Source: Rhodospirillaceae bacterium
GTDB taxonomy: Bacteria; Pseudomonadota; Alphaproteobacteria; Bin65
Length of the DNA stretch: 64,000 nucleotides
Reading direction: 5' to 3'
NCBI GenBank assembly: GCA_011523655.1
Contig: WTGH01000044.1
Location: 1-64,000 of the forward strand
The notes under the pieces were generated by a model. That model was not told the DNA's origin. It saw only the letters and a program-made list of their open reading frames with translations, and ran no database searches. A program made the position numbers and the translations under genes. Positions 30,270 through 39,591 of this stretch are shown here, one piece after another. Position 1 is the first letter of the stretch. Each line of letters begins with the position of its first letter.

Positions 30270-31913
30270 CTACAACGGCGCCGGCTCGCCCTCGAACACC
30301 GTGCCCCACACCGGGATGTCCTTGAGGTCGCCGGGCGGCGTCTCGAAGGGGTCGGCTTCGAGCACGGTGAAATCGGCCTTCTTGCCGGCGCGGATGCTGC
30401 CGATATCGTGCTCCATGCCCAGGACATAGGCGGCGTCGACCGTGATCGCGCGCATCGCCTGTTCGACCGTCAGCCGCTCCTCCGGCGCCATGACCGCGCC
30501 GCTCTCGCTCAGCCGGTTGACCGCGACCCAGGCCGAGGTCAGCGGCAGCGCCGGCGCCATGGTGAAATCGGTGTGCAGGGCGAAGGGGACGCCGTGCCGC
30601 GCCACGGTGCCGAGCCGCGCGATCTGCGAGGCCCGCTCGTGGCCGAAGCTGTGCCGGTAATAGGCGTCGGCCAGTTCGTGGACATAGTAGACGTTGGCCG
30701 AGACCAGCGCGCCCAGGTCGGCGATCCGGCGCACCTGCTCCGGCGTCGACACGCCGAAATGCTCGATGGTGAAGCGGTGGTTCAGCCGCGGCCGCTCGAA
30801 CTGGAGTTTCTCCAGCACGTCGAGCGCCAGCTCCAGCCCCATGTCGCCGGTGCAGTGGACGTGGATGCGGAAGCCCTCGTTCCAGAAGGCGCGGGCCAGC
30901 GCCTCGACCTGTTCCGGCGGCATCAGCCATTCGCCGTGATGGCCATCTATGAAGCCGGGCGCCTGGAGCTGCATCAGCTCGGCGTAGAAGCCGCCGTCGG
31001 TGAACAGCTTGACGCCGTTGCCGAACTGCAGCCGGTGCGTGCCGCGCGCCGCCATCTCCCGGACCCGCGCGACCTCCGCCGCCTCGTCGCCCGGCGCGGC
31101 GCCGCGTTCGGTCGCCCGCGGGATCATCTGGCAGCGGAAGGGGATGTCGGGCCGGTCGAGCACCGTCACCAGCGCCGGCCATTCCATCTCCAGGTCGGCG
31201 AGCGGCACCGCCATGTCGCCGATGGTGGTGTGGCCGCCGGCATGGACCGCGCGGGCGACCTGCTCCAGCCCGCCGAGGAAACGCTCCGGTGCGTAGAGAT
31301 AGCCCTTCATGCCGTTGAGCGCGACGGACAGGCCGGTCTCGTAGAACCGCCCGGTTTCCGGATCGATCTGCTCGTGGCGCGCCAGCTCGTCCCGGTTCAG
31401 GCCCATCCAGTCGATGGCGGCGTCGTTGGCGATAATCTCGTGGAACGAGCGCTGCCAGACGAAGATCGGCCGGGTCTGCGAGATGCCGTTGAGCGCCCGC
31501 CGGTCGACCGTGCCGTGCCAGATCTTGTGATAGCCCCAGGTGACCAGCGGCTCGCCGGGATCGGCGATCTCCGTGTCGATCGTCTTGAGGCGGTCGAGAT
31601 AGGCGTTGTGGCCCTTGACCGGCGCGGCCACTCGGCCGGGCAGCCGCCATTCCATCGCCGTGATGAAGTGGCAGGGCAGCAGGACCGCCGCCAGCGTCGG
31701 ATGCAGATGCGGGTCGATGAAACCCGGCATCAGCACGCGGTCGCGGAACGTGTCGTCGATCCGGTGCGGATGCGCGTCCAGCCAGGGTTGCAGCGTTTCG
31801 AGCGTGCCGACCTCGACAATCCGGTCGCCGCGCACCGCAACGGCTGTGGCAACGGGTAGCGACGGGTTCAGGGTGCGAACTGCCCGCGCGGTATAGACTG
31901 TAAGGGCTTTCAT
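30270..31913 (-). CDS. YtcJ-like metal-dependent amidohydrolase
   Basis: 547 residues. The opening MKALTVYTARAVRTLNPSLP leads to MPGFIDPHLHPTLAA, carrying the metal-binding HxH. IHVHCTGDMGLELALDVLE, FTIEHFGV, FALHTDFTMAPALPL and the closing IGSIRAGKKADFTVLEADP are the Amidohydro_3 hallmarks. It is related to the enzyme at 4858-6498. The ATG at 31913 is divergent from an ABC importer, with 170 bases between, so it may hydrolyse the imported compound. The substrate is not predictable from sequence. A truncated copy of its 3' end lies just downstream. Confidence 0.86.
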   Translation of the reverse strand: MKALTVYTARAVRTLNPSLPVATAVAVRGDRIVEVGTLETLQPWLDAHPHRIDDTFRDRVLMPGFIDPHLHPTLAAVLLPCHFITAMEWRLPGRVAAPVKGHNAYLDRLKTIDTEIADPGEPLVTWGYHKIWHGTVDRRALNGISQTRPIFVWQRSFHEIIANDAAIDWMGLNRDELARHEQIDPETGRFYETGLSVALNGMKGYLYAPERFLGGLEQVARAVHAGGHTTIGDMAVPLADLEMEWPALVTVLDRPDIPFRCQMIPRATERGAAPGDEAAEVARVREMAARGTHRLQFGNGVKLFTDGGFYAELMQLQAPGFIDGHHGEWLMPPEQVEALARAFWNEGFRIHVHCTGDMGLELALDVLEKLQFERPRLNHRFTIEHFGVSTPEQVRRIADLGALVSANVYYVHELADAYYRHSFGHERASQIARLGTVARHGVPFALHTDFTMAPALPLTSAWVAVNRLSESGAVMAPEERLTVEQAMRAITVDAAYVLGMEHDIGSIRAGKKADFTVLEADPFETPPGDLKDIPVWGTVFEGEPAPL

Positions 31914-32083
31914 GTGCTGATATCCCGCCGGCCCGGTTCCGGGCCTCAACAAACCCGATTTTGCAACATAAGTGCAGTGCCAAATTTGCCGGTCGCGATT
32001 GACGCTATCGCGTCGTCCGGGCGGTGCGCTGCAAATGTTGTCCGGCGGTTCCGAATGCCGCCAGCCCCGAAGGGAGGAACTTC
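31914..32083. promoter_or_regulatory. Divergent promoter region amidohydrolase / ABC importer
   Basis: 170 bases between two divergent starts, less GC-rich than its flanks. It must carry promoters for the amidohydrolase (leftward) and the importer operon (rightward). No operator was identified. Confidence 0.35.
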
Positions 32084-33676
32084 ATGCTCAGGAAATTCGG
32101 TCTCGCGGCCCTCGCCGCAACCGTGGCGGCCAGCGCCGCGACGGCAGTTACCGCCGATACGCCCAAGAAGGGCGGCACGCTGGTTATGGTTTCCAGCCAG
32201 GTGCCGCGCCACTTCAACCCGGCGGTCCAGTCCGGCATCGCGACGATGGCGCCGGGCGCGCACATCTTCGCCACCCTGGTCCGGGCCGACGCCAACTGGA
32301 AAATCCATCCCTACCTGGCGAAGAGCTGGACGACCTCGGCGGACGGCAAGTCGGTGACCTTCAAGCTGCGGACGGACGCCACATTCCACGACGGCAAGCC
32401 CGTCACCTCTGCGGACGTCAAATTCTCGATCGAGACCCAGAAGGCCAACCATCCGTTCAAGACCTCGCTGGGCGCCGTCACGGGCGTCGAAACGCCGGAT
32501 GCCCACACCGTCGTCGTCAAGCTGAAGCATCCGCATCCGGCGCTGACGCTGGCGATGTCGACCTCGATCGTGCCGATCATCCCGAAGCATGTCTACGGCG
32601 ACGGCAAGAATCCGAAGACCCATCCGCGCAACATCAAGGATGTCGTCGGCTCTGGCGCCTACATCCTGAAGGAATACAAGCGCGCGCAGTACATCCTGCT
32701 GGAGCGGAACCCGAACTACTTCCTCAAGGGCCGCCCCTACATGGACCGGATCATCTACAAGATCATCCGCGACTCCTCGAGCCGCGTGATCGCCATGGAG
32801 CGCGGCGAAGGCAGCCTGCAGCCCTTCATGTCGGAGGTCGCGAGCATCGCGCGGTTGAAGAAGGACAAGGATCTCGTCGTCACCGACCAGGGCTATGCCG
32901 GCATCGGGCCGAACACCTGGCTGGCCTTCAACACCAAGGAAGGCCCGACCAGCGACGTCCGCGTCCGCCAGGCGATCGCCTACGCGATCGACCGCGCGTT
33001 CATCACGAACGAACTGCACCGCGGCGTCTCGACGCCGTCGACCGGGCCGATCGTGCCGGGCTCGCCCTTCTACACGAAAGAGGTGGAGACCTACGATCTC
33101 AACCTGAAGAAGGCCGAAGCCCTGCTCGAAGAAGCCGGCCACAAGAAAAAGGCGGACGGCACCCGCCTCGAGCTGACCATCGATTACCTGCCCGCCGTGC
33201 CCGACGTGCAGCAGCGCATTGCCGAATATGCGCGGGCGCAACTCAAGAAGGTCGGCATCAAGGTCACGGTGCGCAATTCGCCGGACTTCCCGACCTGGGC
33301 CAAGCGCATCTCCAACTGGCAGTTCGACATGACAATGGACCTGCCGTTCAACTGGGGCGATCCGGTCATCGGCGTGCACCGGTCCTATCTGTGCAACAAT
33401 ATCAAGAAGGGCGTCATCTGGTCGAACACCCAGCAATACTGCAACCCGAAGGTCGACAAGATCCTGGAGGCTGCCGGCAGGGAGACCGACCAGGCGAAGC
33501 GCCGGGCGCTTTATGTCGAATTCCAGCAGATTCTGGCGCAGGAGCTGCCGGTCTACTGGATCAGTGTCCTGCCGTACCACACGGCATATGACAAAAATCT
33601 CGGCAATCCTCCGGTCGGCATCTGGGGCATCGTTTCCCCGATGGACGACATCTACTGGAAGAAGCAGCCGAAATAG
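32084..33676 (+). CDS. ABC transporter substrate-binding protein (peptide/opine/nickel family)
   Basis: 530 residues. A signal peptide (MLRKFGLAALAATVAASAATAVTA) precedes an SBP_bac_5 domain: PKKGGTLVMVSSQVPRHFNPAV, LAKSWTTSADGKSVTFKLRTDATFHDGKPVTS (the family signature, continuing with ADVKFSIE), VRQAIAYAIDRAFI and YLPAVPDVQQRIAEYARAQL. The ATG has AGGGAGGAA upstream. It is the first gene of a five-gene importer operon. A strong hairpin follows the stop. Ligand unknown: dipeptides, opines and other amides are all seen in this family. Confidence 0.92.
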   Translation: MLRKFGLAALAATVAASAATAVTADTPKKGGTLVMVSSQVPRHFNPAVQSGIATMAPGAHIFATLVRADANWKIHPYLAKSWTTSADGKSVTFKLRTDATFHDGKPVTSADVKFSIETQKANHPFKTSLGAVTGVETPDAHTVVVKLKHPHPALTLAMSTSIVPIIPKHVYGDGKNPKTHPRNIKDVVGSGAYILKEYKRAQYILLERNPNYFLKGRPYMDRIIYKIIRDSSSRVIAMERGEGSLQPFMSEVASIARLKKDKDLVVTDQGYAGIGPNTWLAFNTKEGPTSDVRVRQAIAYAIDRAFITNELHRGVSTPSTGPIVPGSPFYTKEVETYDLNLKKAEALLEEAGHKKKADGTRLELTIDYLPAVPDVQQRIAEYARAQLKKVGIKVTVRNSPDFPTWAKRISNWQFDMTMDLPFNWGDPVIGVHRSYLCNNIKKGVIWSNTQQYCNPKVDKILEAAGRETDQAKRRALYVEFQQILAQELPVYWISVLPYHTAYDKNLGNPPVGIWGIVSPMDDIYWKKQPK

Positions 33677-33707
33677 GGCGCTGCCGTCAGCGTAACGCCT
33701 GATCCCG

Positions 33708-33747
33708 GGCCGGGCCGGCAGATTTCTGCTGCCGGCCCGGCCTTTTT
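33708..33747 (+). terminator. Strong hairpin with T-run after the binding-protein gene
   Basis: GGCCGGGCCGGCAG and CTGCCGGCCCGGCC form a 14-base perfect stem with loop ATTTCTG, followed by TTTTT. This is a textbook intrinsic terminator. It lies inside the operon, between the binding protein and the permeases, so it probably gives partial termination and excess binding protein. Confidence 0.9.
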
Positions 33748-33795
33748 GGCGTAAGGCTGAAAGATGCGAAGGTTCACACTTCCCGGAGGCCGGCC

Positions 33796-34779
33796 GTGAG
33801 ACTGCCGGCCGTCATCGCGAAGCGCCTCGGCTATGCTGTGGCGCTGCTCTTCGCGGTGCTGGTGCTGAACTTCACCCTGCTCTACCTGGCGCCGGGCGAC
33901 GCGGCGGAGACCATCGCCGGCGAGGCCGGCGGCGCCTCGCCGGAAATGCTGGCCAAGATCCGCAAGGATTACGGCCTCGACCTGCCTTTTCTCGACCAGC
34001 TCTATCTGTATCTCCTGAAGGTCGTTCAGGGCGACTTCGGCCACAGCTTCTACTTCGACCAGCCGGTCACCACGGTGATCTTCGAGAATCTTGCGCCGAC
34101 CCTGTTGCTGGTCGTCTCCTCGCTGCTGATCGCCATTTCATTCGGCACGTTCCTCGGCGTCTTCGCCGCGCGCCGGCCCAACGGCCTGCTCAGCCAGATC
34201 ATCACCGTCCTCGCCCTGCTCGGCTATGCCCTGCCGGTCTTCTGGACCGGGATCATGCTGATCATTCTGCTCGCTTCGGTCATTCCGCTGTTCCCCACCT
34301 CCGGTATGGACAGCGGCCCGCTCGGCGCCGCCGGCTTCGGCTATGTCTGGGAGGTGCTGCATCATCTGGCGCTGCCGGTCCTGACCCTCTCGACGATCTA
34401 TCTCGCGTTCTACAGCCGCCTCTCGCGCGCCAGCATGATGGACGTGCTGGGCGCCGACTATATCCGCACGGCCCGCGCCAAGGGGCTTAACGAGCGGGTC
34501 GTCGTGTTCAAGCATGCGCTGCGCAACGCCGTCCTGCCGGTCGTCACCTTCGCGGGCCTGCAATTCGGCGCCCTGTTCTCCGGCGCCGTGCTGGTCGAAA
34601 CGGTGTTCAGCTGGCCCGGCCTCGGCACCCTTGCCTTCGATTCGATCCTGCGCCGCGACACGCCGACCCTGCTCGGCATCCTGTTCTTCTCGGCGCTCAT
34701 CGTCATCGTCGCAAACCTGCTGACCGACCTCGCCTACCGGCTGGTCGACCCGCGCATCAAGAGTGCGGCCCGGGCATGA
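33796..34779 (+). CDS. ABC transporter permease (DppB-like)
   Basis: 327 residues, with about six transmembrane helices. RLGYAVALLFAVLVLNFTLLYLAPGD is the first helix with the LxPGD turn. The EAA loop is DYIRTARAKGLNERVVVFKHALRNA, which contacts the ATPases. The C-terminal PGLGTLAFDSILRRDTPTLLG is typical of DppB/OppB. The start is GTG, with GGAGG 7 bases ahead. The next gene overlaps by ATGA. Confidence 0.92.
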   Translation: MRLPAVIAKRLGYAVALLFAVLVLNFTLLYLAPGDAAETIAGEAGGASPEMLAKIRKDYGLDLPFLDQLYLYLLKVVQGDFGHSFYFDQPVTTVIFENLAPTLLLVVSSLLIAISFGTFLGVFAARRPNGLLSQIITVLALLGYALPVFWTGIMLIILLASVIPLFPTSGMDSGPLGAAGFGYVWEVLHHLALPVLTLSTIYLAFYSRLSRASMMDVLGADYIRTARAKGLNERVVVFKHALRNAVLPVVTFAGLQFGALFSGAVLVETVFSWPGLGTLAFDSILRRDTPTLLGILFFSALIVIVANLLTDLAYRLVDPRIKSAARA

Positions 34780-35665
34780 CGGCATCGACGCCAGCCGCTC
34801 CGGCGGAAGAGCCCGTCGTCATCGAGGTCGAGCGGCCGTGGCGCGAGGTCTGGCGCATGTTCCGGGCCAACAGGGCGGCCGTGGCCGGGCTTGTCACGCT
34901 GCTCCTGATCGTGCTGGTCACCGTGCTCGGCCCCCTCGTCTATCCGGTCGATCCGTTCGCCGCCGCCGGGCCGCTGCTGCTGCCGCCGGGCGAGAAGGGC
35001 TTCCTTCTCGGAACCGACCAGCAGGGCCGCGACCTCGTCATCGGCCTGCTCTACGGCAGCCAGTCCACCCTGATGGTCGGCGCGGCGGCGGCGGCGATCA
35101 CCATCACAATCGGCATCCTGTTCGGCGCGCTGGCGGGCTATTACCGCGGCTGGGTCGAAGAGGTGCTGATGCGCATCACGGAATTCTTCCAGGTGCTGCC
35201 GCCCCTGCTGCTCGCCATGGTCGTCGTGCTGCTCTTCTCGCCCTCGATTTACTCCATCTCCATCGCCATCGGCGTGGTCTCGTGGCCCGCCACGGCGCGC
35301 CTGGTGCGGGCGGAGTTCCTGCGTCTGCGCGAACTGGACTTCGTCAAGGCCGAGCGGGCCATCGGCGCCCGCAACGCGCGCATCATCTGGACGATCATCC
35401 TGCCCAACGCCGCCCCGCCGCTGATCGTTTCGGCGGCGCTTTCGGTCGGCATCGCGATCCTGTTCGAAGCGGGGCTCGCCTTCCTGCAGCTTTCCGATCC
35501 GAACGTGATGAGCTGGGGTTATCTGATCAGCGTCAACCGCCCGCAGATCCTCGAGGCCTGGTGGCCGGTCACCTTCCCGGGCCTCGCCATCTTCATCACC
35601 GTTCTGTCGGTCAGCCTGATCGGCGACGGCCTGAACGACGCCTTCAATCCGAAGCTGAGGCAGCG

Positions 35666-35669
<4 letters not shown>
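34776..35669 (+). CDS. ABC transporter permease (DppC-like)
   Basis: 297 residues. The N-terminal helix (AAVAGLVTLLLIVLVTVLGPL) is followed by LLGTDQQGRDLVIGLLYGSQSTLMVG, the DppC/OppC signature. The EAA loop is DFVKAERAIGARNARIIWTIILPNA. It pairs with the DppB-like subunit to form the membrane channel. ATGA overlaps couple it to the genes on both sides. Confidence 0.92.
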
Positions 35670-36663
<994 letters not shown>

Positions 36664-36667
<4 letters not shown>

Positions 36668-37707
36668 CGGGCCCGGCAGCTTCCGCAGCGGGCACCATGT
36701 CCCCCGACAAACTGTTGGAAGTCCGCGGGCTGAAGGTCCATTTCAGCCTGGCGCGCCGCAAACCCTTCGCGCCGGCGCCCAAGGTCCATGCCGTGGACGG
36801 CGTGTCCTTCGATACCGCCCGCGGCGCGACCCTCGGCCTAGTCGGCGAATCCGGCTCCGGCAAGACGACGACCGCGCTCGCCGTCATGCGCCTGGCGCCG
36901 GTCACCGAAGGCAACATCCTGCTCAACGGGCAGGAAATCGGGCCGCTTTCCGGCGAAGCGCTGCGCCGCCGGCGCCGCCACATGCAGATCATCTTCCAGG
37001 ATCCGTACTCGTCGCTCAATCCGCGCCTGCGCGCCGGCGAGATCGTCCGCGCGCCGCTCGACCAGCTCGACGTCGGCGACCGGGAGAGCCGCGACGACCG
37101 CGTCGCCGAACTGTTCCGCCTGGTCGGCCTGCGCCCGGAGCAGCAGGCCCTTTTCCCGCACCAGTTCTCCGGCGGCCAGCGCCAGCGCATCGGCGTGGCG
37201 CGCGCGCTCGCGACCCAGCCGGACCTGATCGTCTGCGACGAGCCGGTCTCGGCCCTCGACGTGGCGATCCAGGCGCAGATCCTGAACCTGCTGCGCCGGC
37301 TCCAGGAGGAGTTCGGCCTGACCTACCTGTTCATCAGCCACGATCTCGGCGTCGTGCAGTATATGTGCGACGACGTGGCGGTGATGTATCTCGGCCAGGT
37401 CGTCGAGCATGCCGACCGGGTCTCGCTGTTCCGCGAGCCCCTGCACCCCTACACCAATGCGCTGCTGTCGGCGGTGCCGTCGGCCGATCCCGTCCTGCGC
37501 GACCGGGCGAGCCGCATCCGCCTGGTCGGCGATCCGCCGAGCCCGATCGATCCGCCGCCGGGCTGCCGCTTCGCCTCGCGCTGCCCGTTCGCCGAAGACC
37601 GCTGCCGCGCCGAGGAACCCGCCCTGCGCACCGTCGGCGAGGGCCACCGCGTCCGCTGCCACCTGGTCAGCGACGACGGCGTCCCGCCGCACCGGGCTTC
37701 GAATTGA
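36664..37707 (+). CDS. ABC transporter ATP-binding protein (DppF/OppF-like)
   Basis: 347 residues. Walker A GESGSGKTT, FQDPYSSLNPRLRAGEIV, FSGGQRQRIGVARAL, IVCDEPVSALDV and LFISHDLGVVQYMCDDVAVMY are intact. A C-terminal PGCRFASRCPFAEDRC cluster matches OppF-type ATPases. It completes the five-gene importer with ATGA coupling. The gene ends 30 bases from a convergent membrane-protein gene, with an inverted repeat (CCGGGC/GCCCGG) between them but no T-run. Confidence 0.93.
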
Positions 37708-37737
37708 CCGGGCCTTCGGCGTAGCCCGGCCCGCCGC

Positions 37738-38421
37738 TTACAGGCGGCCCGCCGGTTCTTTCCTCGGCGCGGTGCAGACGACGAGGCCGGCGATCAGGGC
37801 GGCGAAGACGGCCCAGCCCTGCCAGGCGCCCATGGTGAAGAGCGTGAGCGCGGAGATCGCAAGCCACAGCGCCGGGACGATGGCGAGCGGGACCGTCCAC
37901 CGGCTGCGCGGCGCGAGCGCGAGCAGGGCGAGAGTGGCGATGGCGGTCGGGTCGGGCGCAATGGCGAAGACCTCCGCCTCTTGCCACGGCCGGCCGTCGA
38001 GCGGCGCAAGCAGCGGCCAGGCGAACAGCGCCGCCGCGAGGAGCCCGATGCCCGCCCCGGCCCGCGTCCCGCGCCCGGTGAAGGCCAGCCGTCCGGAGAG
38101 GCCGAGCGCCGCCAGCAGCGCGCCCTCGGCATAGAAGCCCCAGGCGAGCATCGGCGCGGCCCAGTTAATCGCGCCGTAGCGCAGCGCCAGGAACTGCCAC
38201 CCGGCCCAGAACCAGGCCGCGGCCAGGGCGAGGCCGAGCGCAGGGCCGCCCCACCGCCCGGACGGCCGCCGGCCCCGCACCATGCCGAACAGCAGCAAGG
38301 CGCCCGCCGCGATCAGCAGGAGCTGGGCCGGCCAGACCGCCGCGTTTTCCAGCGCGAACAGCCGCCAGTAGGCGCGCGGCGAGAACAGCAGGAAGTCTTC
38401 CGGCGCCCAGGATCCGGCCAT
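37738..38421 (-). CDS. Multi-pass membrane protein, DUF6064-like
   Basis: 227 residues with about seven hydrophobic helices. The N-terminus EDFLLFSPRAYWRLFALENAAVWPAQL and the later FAWPLLAPLDGRPW resemble the DUF6064 membrane family; this match is from memory of the pattern. No catalytic motif is visible and no function is known. It shares direction with the aldo/keto reductase gene, 19 bases downstream of that gene's start region boundary. Confidence 0.62.
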   Translation of the reverse strand: MAGSWAPEDFLLFSPRAYWRLFALENAAVWPAQLLLIAAGALLLFGMVRGRRPSGRWGGPALGLALAAAWFWAGWQFLALRYGAINWAAPMLAWGFYAEGALLAALGLSGRLAFTGRGTRAGAGIGLLAAALFAWPLLAPLDGRPWQEAEVFAIAPDPTAIATLALLALAPRSRWTVPLAIVPALWLAISALTLFTMGAWQGWAVFAALIAGLVVCTAPRKEPAGRL

Positions 38422-38440
38422 CGAGCGCCCCTACGGCCGC

Positions 38441-39343
38441 CTAGAGGTCGCGCACATGCTCCGCCATACGCCGGCGTATGGCCGCATCCGGCATGGGCCC
38501 GAAGGCGGCCGACTTGTTCTCGCGCAGATGGTCGACCCGGCTGGTCGCGGGAATGGCGACGGTCACCGCAGGATGCGACAGGATGAATTTCAGCAGGAAT
38601 TGCGGCCAGGTGGACACGCCGATCTCCCGCGCCCAGCCGGGCATCGGCCGGCCCGCGAGCCGGTCCGGCAGCCGGCCGCGCTGGAACGGCCGGTTGGCGA
38701 TGACCGCGATGCCGCGCTCCCGGGCGAGCGGCAGCAGGCGCCGTTCCGCCTCCCGGTCAACGATATTGTAGGTGAGCTGGACGAAATCCGGCGGCCGGCG
38801 TTGCATGACCGTTTCCAGTTCGCCGTGCCGCCGCCCGTGCGACGTGGTCACGCCGGTATAATGCAGCCGGTCCGCCGCCTTCATCGCCTCCAGCGTGTCG
38901 AGGTTGCGCTCCCAGTCCCACAGATTGTGGACCTGCAGCAGGTCGAAGCGCCCGACGCCCCAGCGCCGGGCGGTTTCGGCGATCTGCGCCGGGCCGTTGC
39001 CGGCGGAGGTCCAGACCTTGTCGGCCGAGAACAGGCCCGGCGGCCGGTCCAGCCTCGCCAGCGCGTCGCCGATCACCGCCTGGGAGGAGCCGTACATGGG
39101 CGAGGAATCGATCATGCCGCCGCCCGCCGCGAAGAAGGCGGCCATGACGGCGCGGCATTCGGCGCGCAGCTTCGGATCGTCGCCGACATTGAAGGTGATC
39201 CAGCTGCCGAGCCCGACCGCCGGGACCGCCTCCCCGGTCGCCGGAATGCGCTTCGAGAGGGGCTTTGCCGCCGCATTCCCGGGCGCCGGCGCGGCCAGCG
39301 CAGCGCCCGCTCCGGCCAGCACCGCCCGGCGTGTCACGCGCAT
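38441..39343 (-). CDS. Exported aldo/keto reductase
   Basis: 300 residues. The N-terminus MRVTRRAVLAGAGAALAAPAPG has a twin-arginine signal. The barrel contains VGLGSWITFNVG, FFAAGGGMIDSSPMYGSSQ (with the catalytic Asp and Tyr), VHNLWDWERNL and a FILSHPAVTVAIPATSRVDHL cofactor-binding segment. Periplasmic AKRs with Tat signals are known in proteobacteria; substrates are generally unknown. The stop is 20 bases above the start of the DUF6064-like gene in the same direction, so the two probably form a unit. Confidence 0.86.
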   Translation of the reverse strand: MRVTRRAVLAGAGAALAAPAPGNAAAKPLSKRIPATGEAVPAVGLGSWITFNVGDDPKLRAECRAVMAAFFAAGGGMIDSSPMYGSSQAVIGDALARLDRPPGLFSADKVWTSAGNGPAQIAETARRWGVGRFDLLQVHNLWDWERNLDTLEAMKAADRLHYTGVTTSHGRRHGELETVMQRRPPDFVQLTYNIVDREAERRLLPLARERGIAVIANRPFQRGRLPDRLAGRPMPGWAREIGVSTWPQFLLKFILSHPAVTVAIPATSRVDHLRENKSAAFGPMPDAAIRRRMAEHVRDL

Positions 39344-39380
39344 GATAAGCCCTTTCTCATTCTCTTCCGGACGATGCGGC

Positions 39381-39516
39381 CCCCTTCGATACGCCCCGGC
39401 CCGGGGGCCGGGGCTACTCAGGATGAGGGGGAAGAGGACAGAACTCTACCAATCCCTCATCCCGAGTAGGCGCGCCAGCGCCGTATCGAGAGCCTGCCCT
39501 GAGCTTGTCGAAGGGG
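39381..39516. repeat. Palindromic intergenic repeat, family A copy 3
   Basis: Begins CCTTCGATACGCCCCGG. It has CTACTCAGGATGAGG opposite CCTCATCCCGAGTAG, then GGCGCGCCAGCGCCGTATCG. It ends in GAGCTTGTCGAAGG, a sequence common in alphaproteobacterial interspersed repeats. It occupies most of the 250-base gap between the aldo/keto reductase and a flavoprotein gene. Confidence 0.85.
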
Positions 39517-39591
39517 ACGCCGCGGTCTCATTCCGGACGTATGAACGCACAGGATTCCGGTACCGAACGGTTTGAGAGTCAAGAGGTACCG

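Larger units (their letters stand above)
29791..30436. repeat. 160-base direct repeat pair from an amidohydrolase 3' end
   Basis: 29791-29950 and 30277-30436 are direct repeats with about 9 mismatches in 160. They enclose about 325 bases holding a small gene and its promoter. The right copy is the functional 3' end of the amidohydrolase. The arrangement could come from loss of a tandem paralogue or from insertion that duplicated the gene end. Confidence 0.8.
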
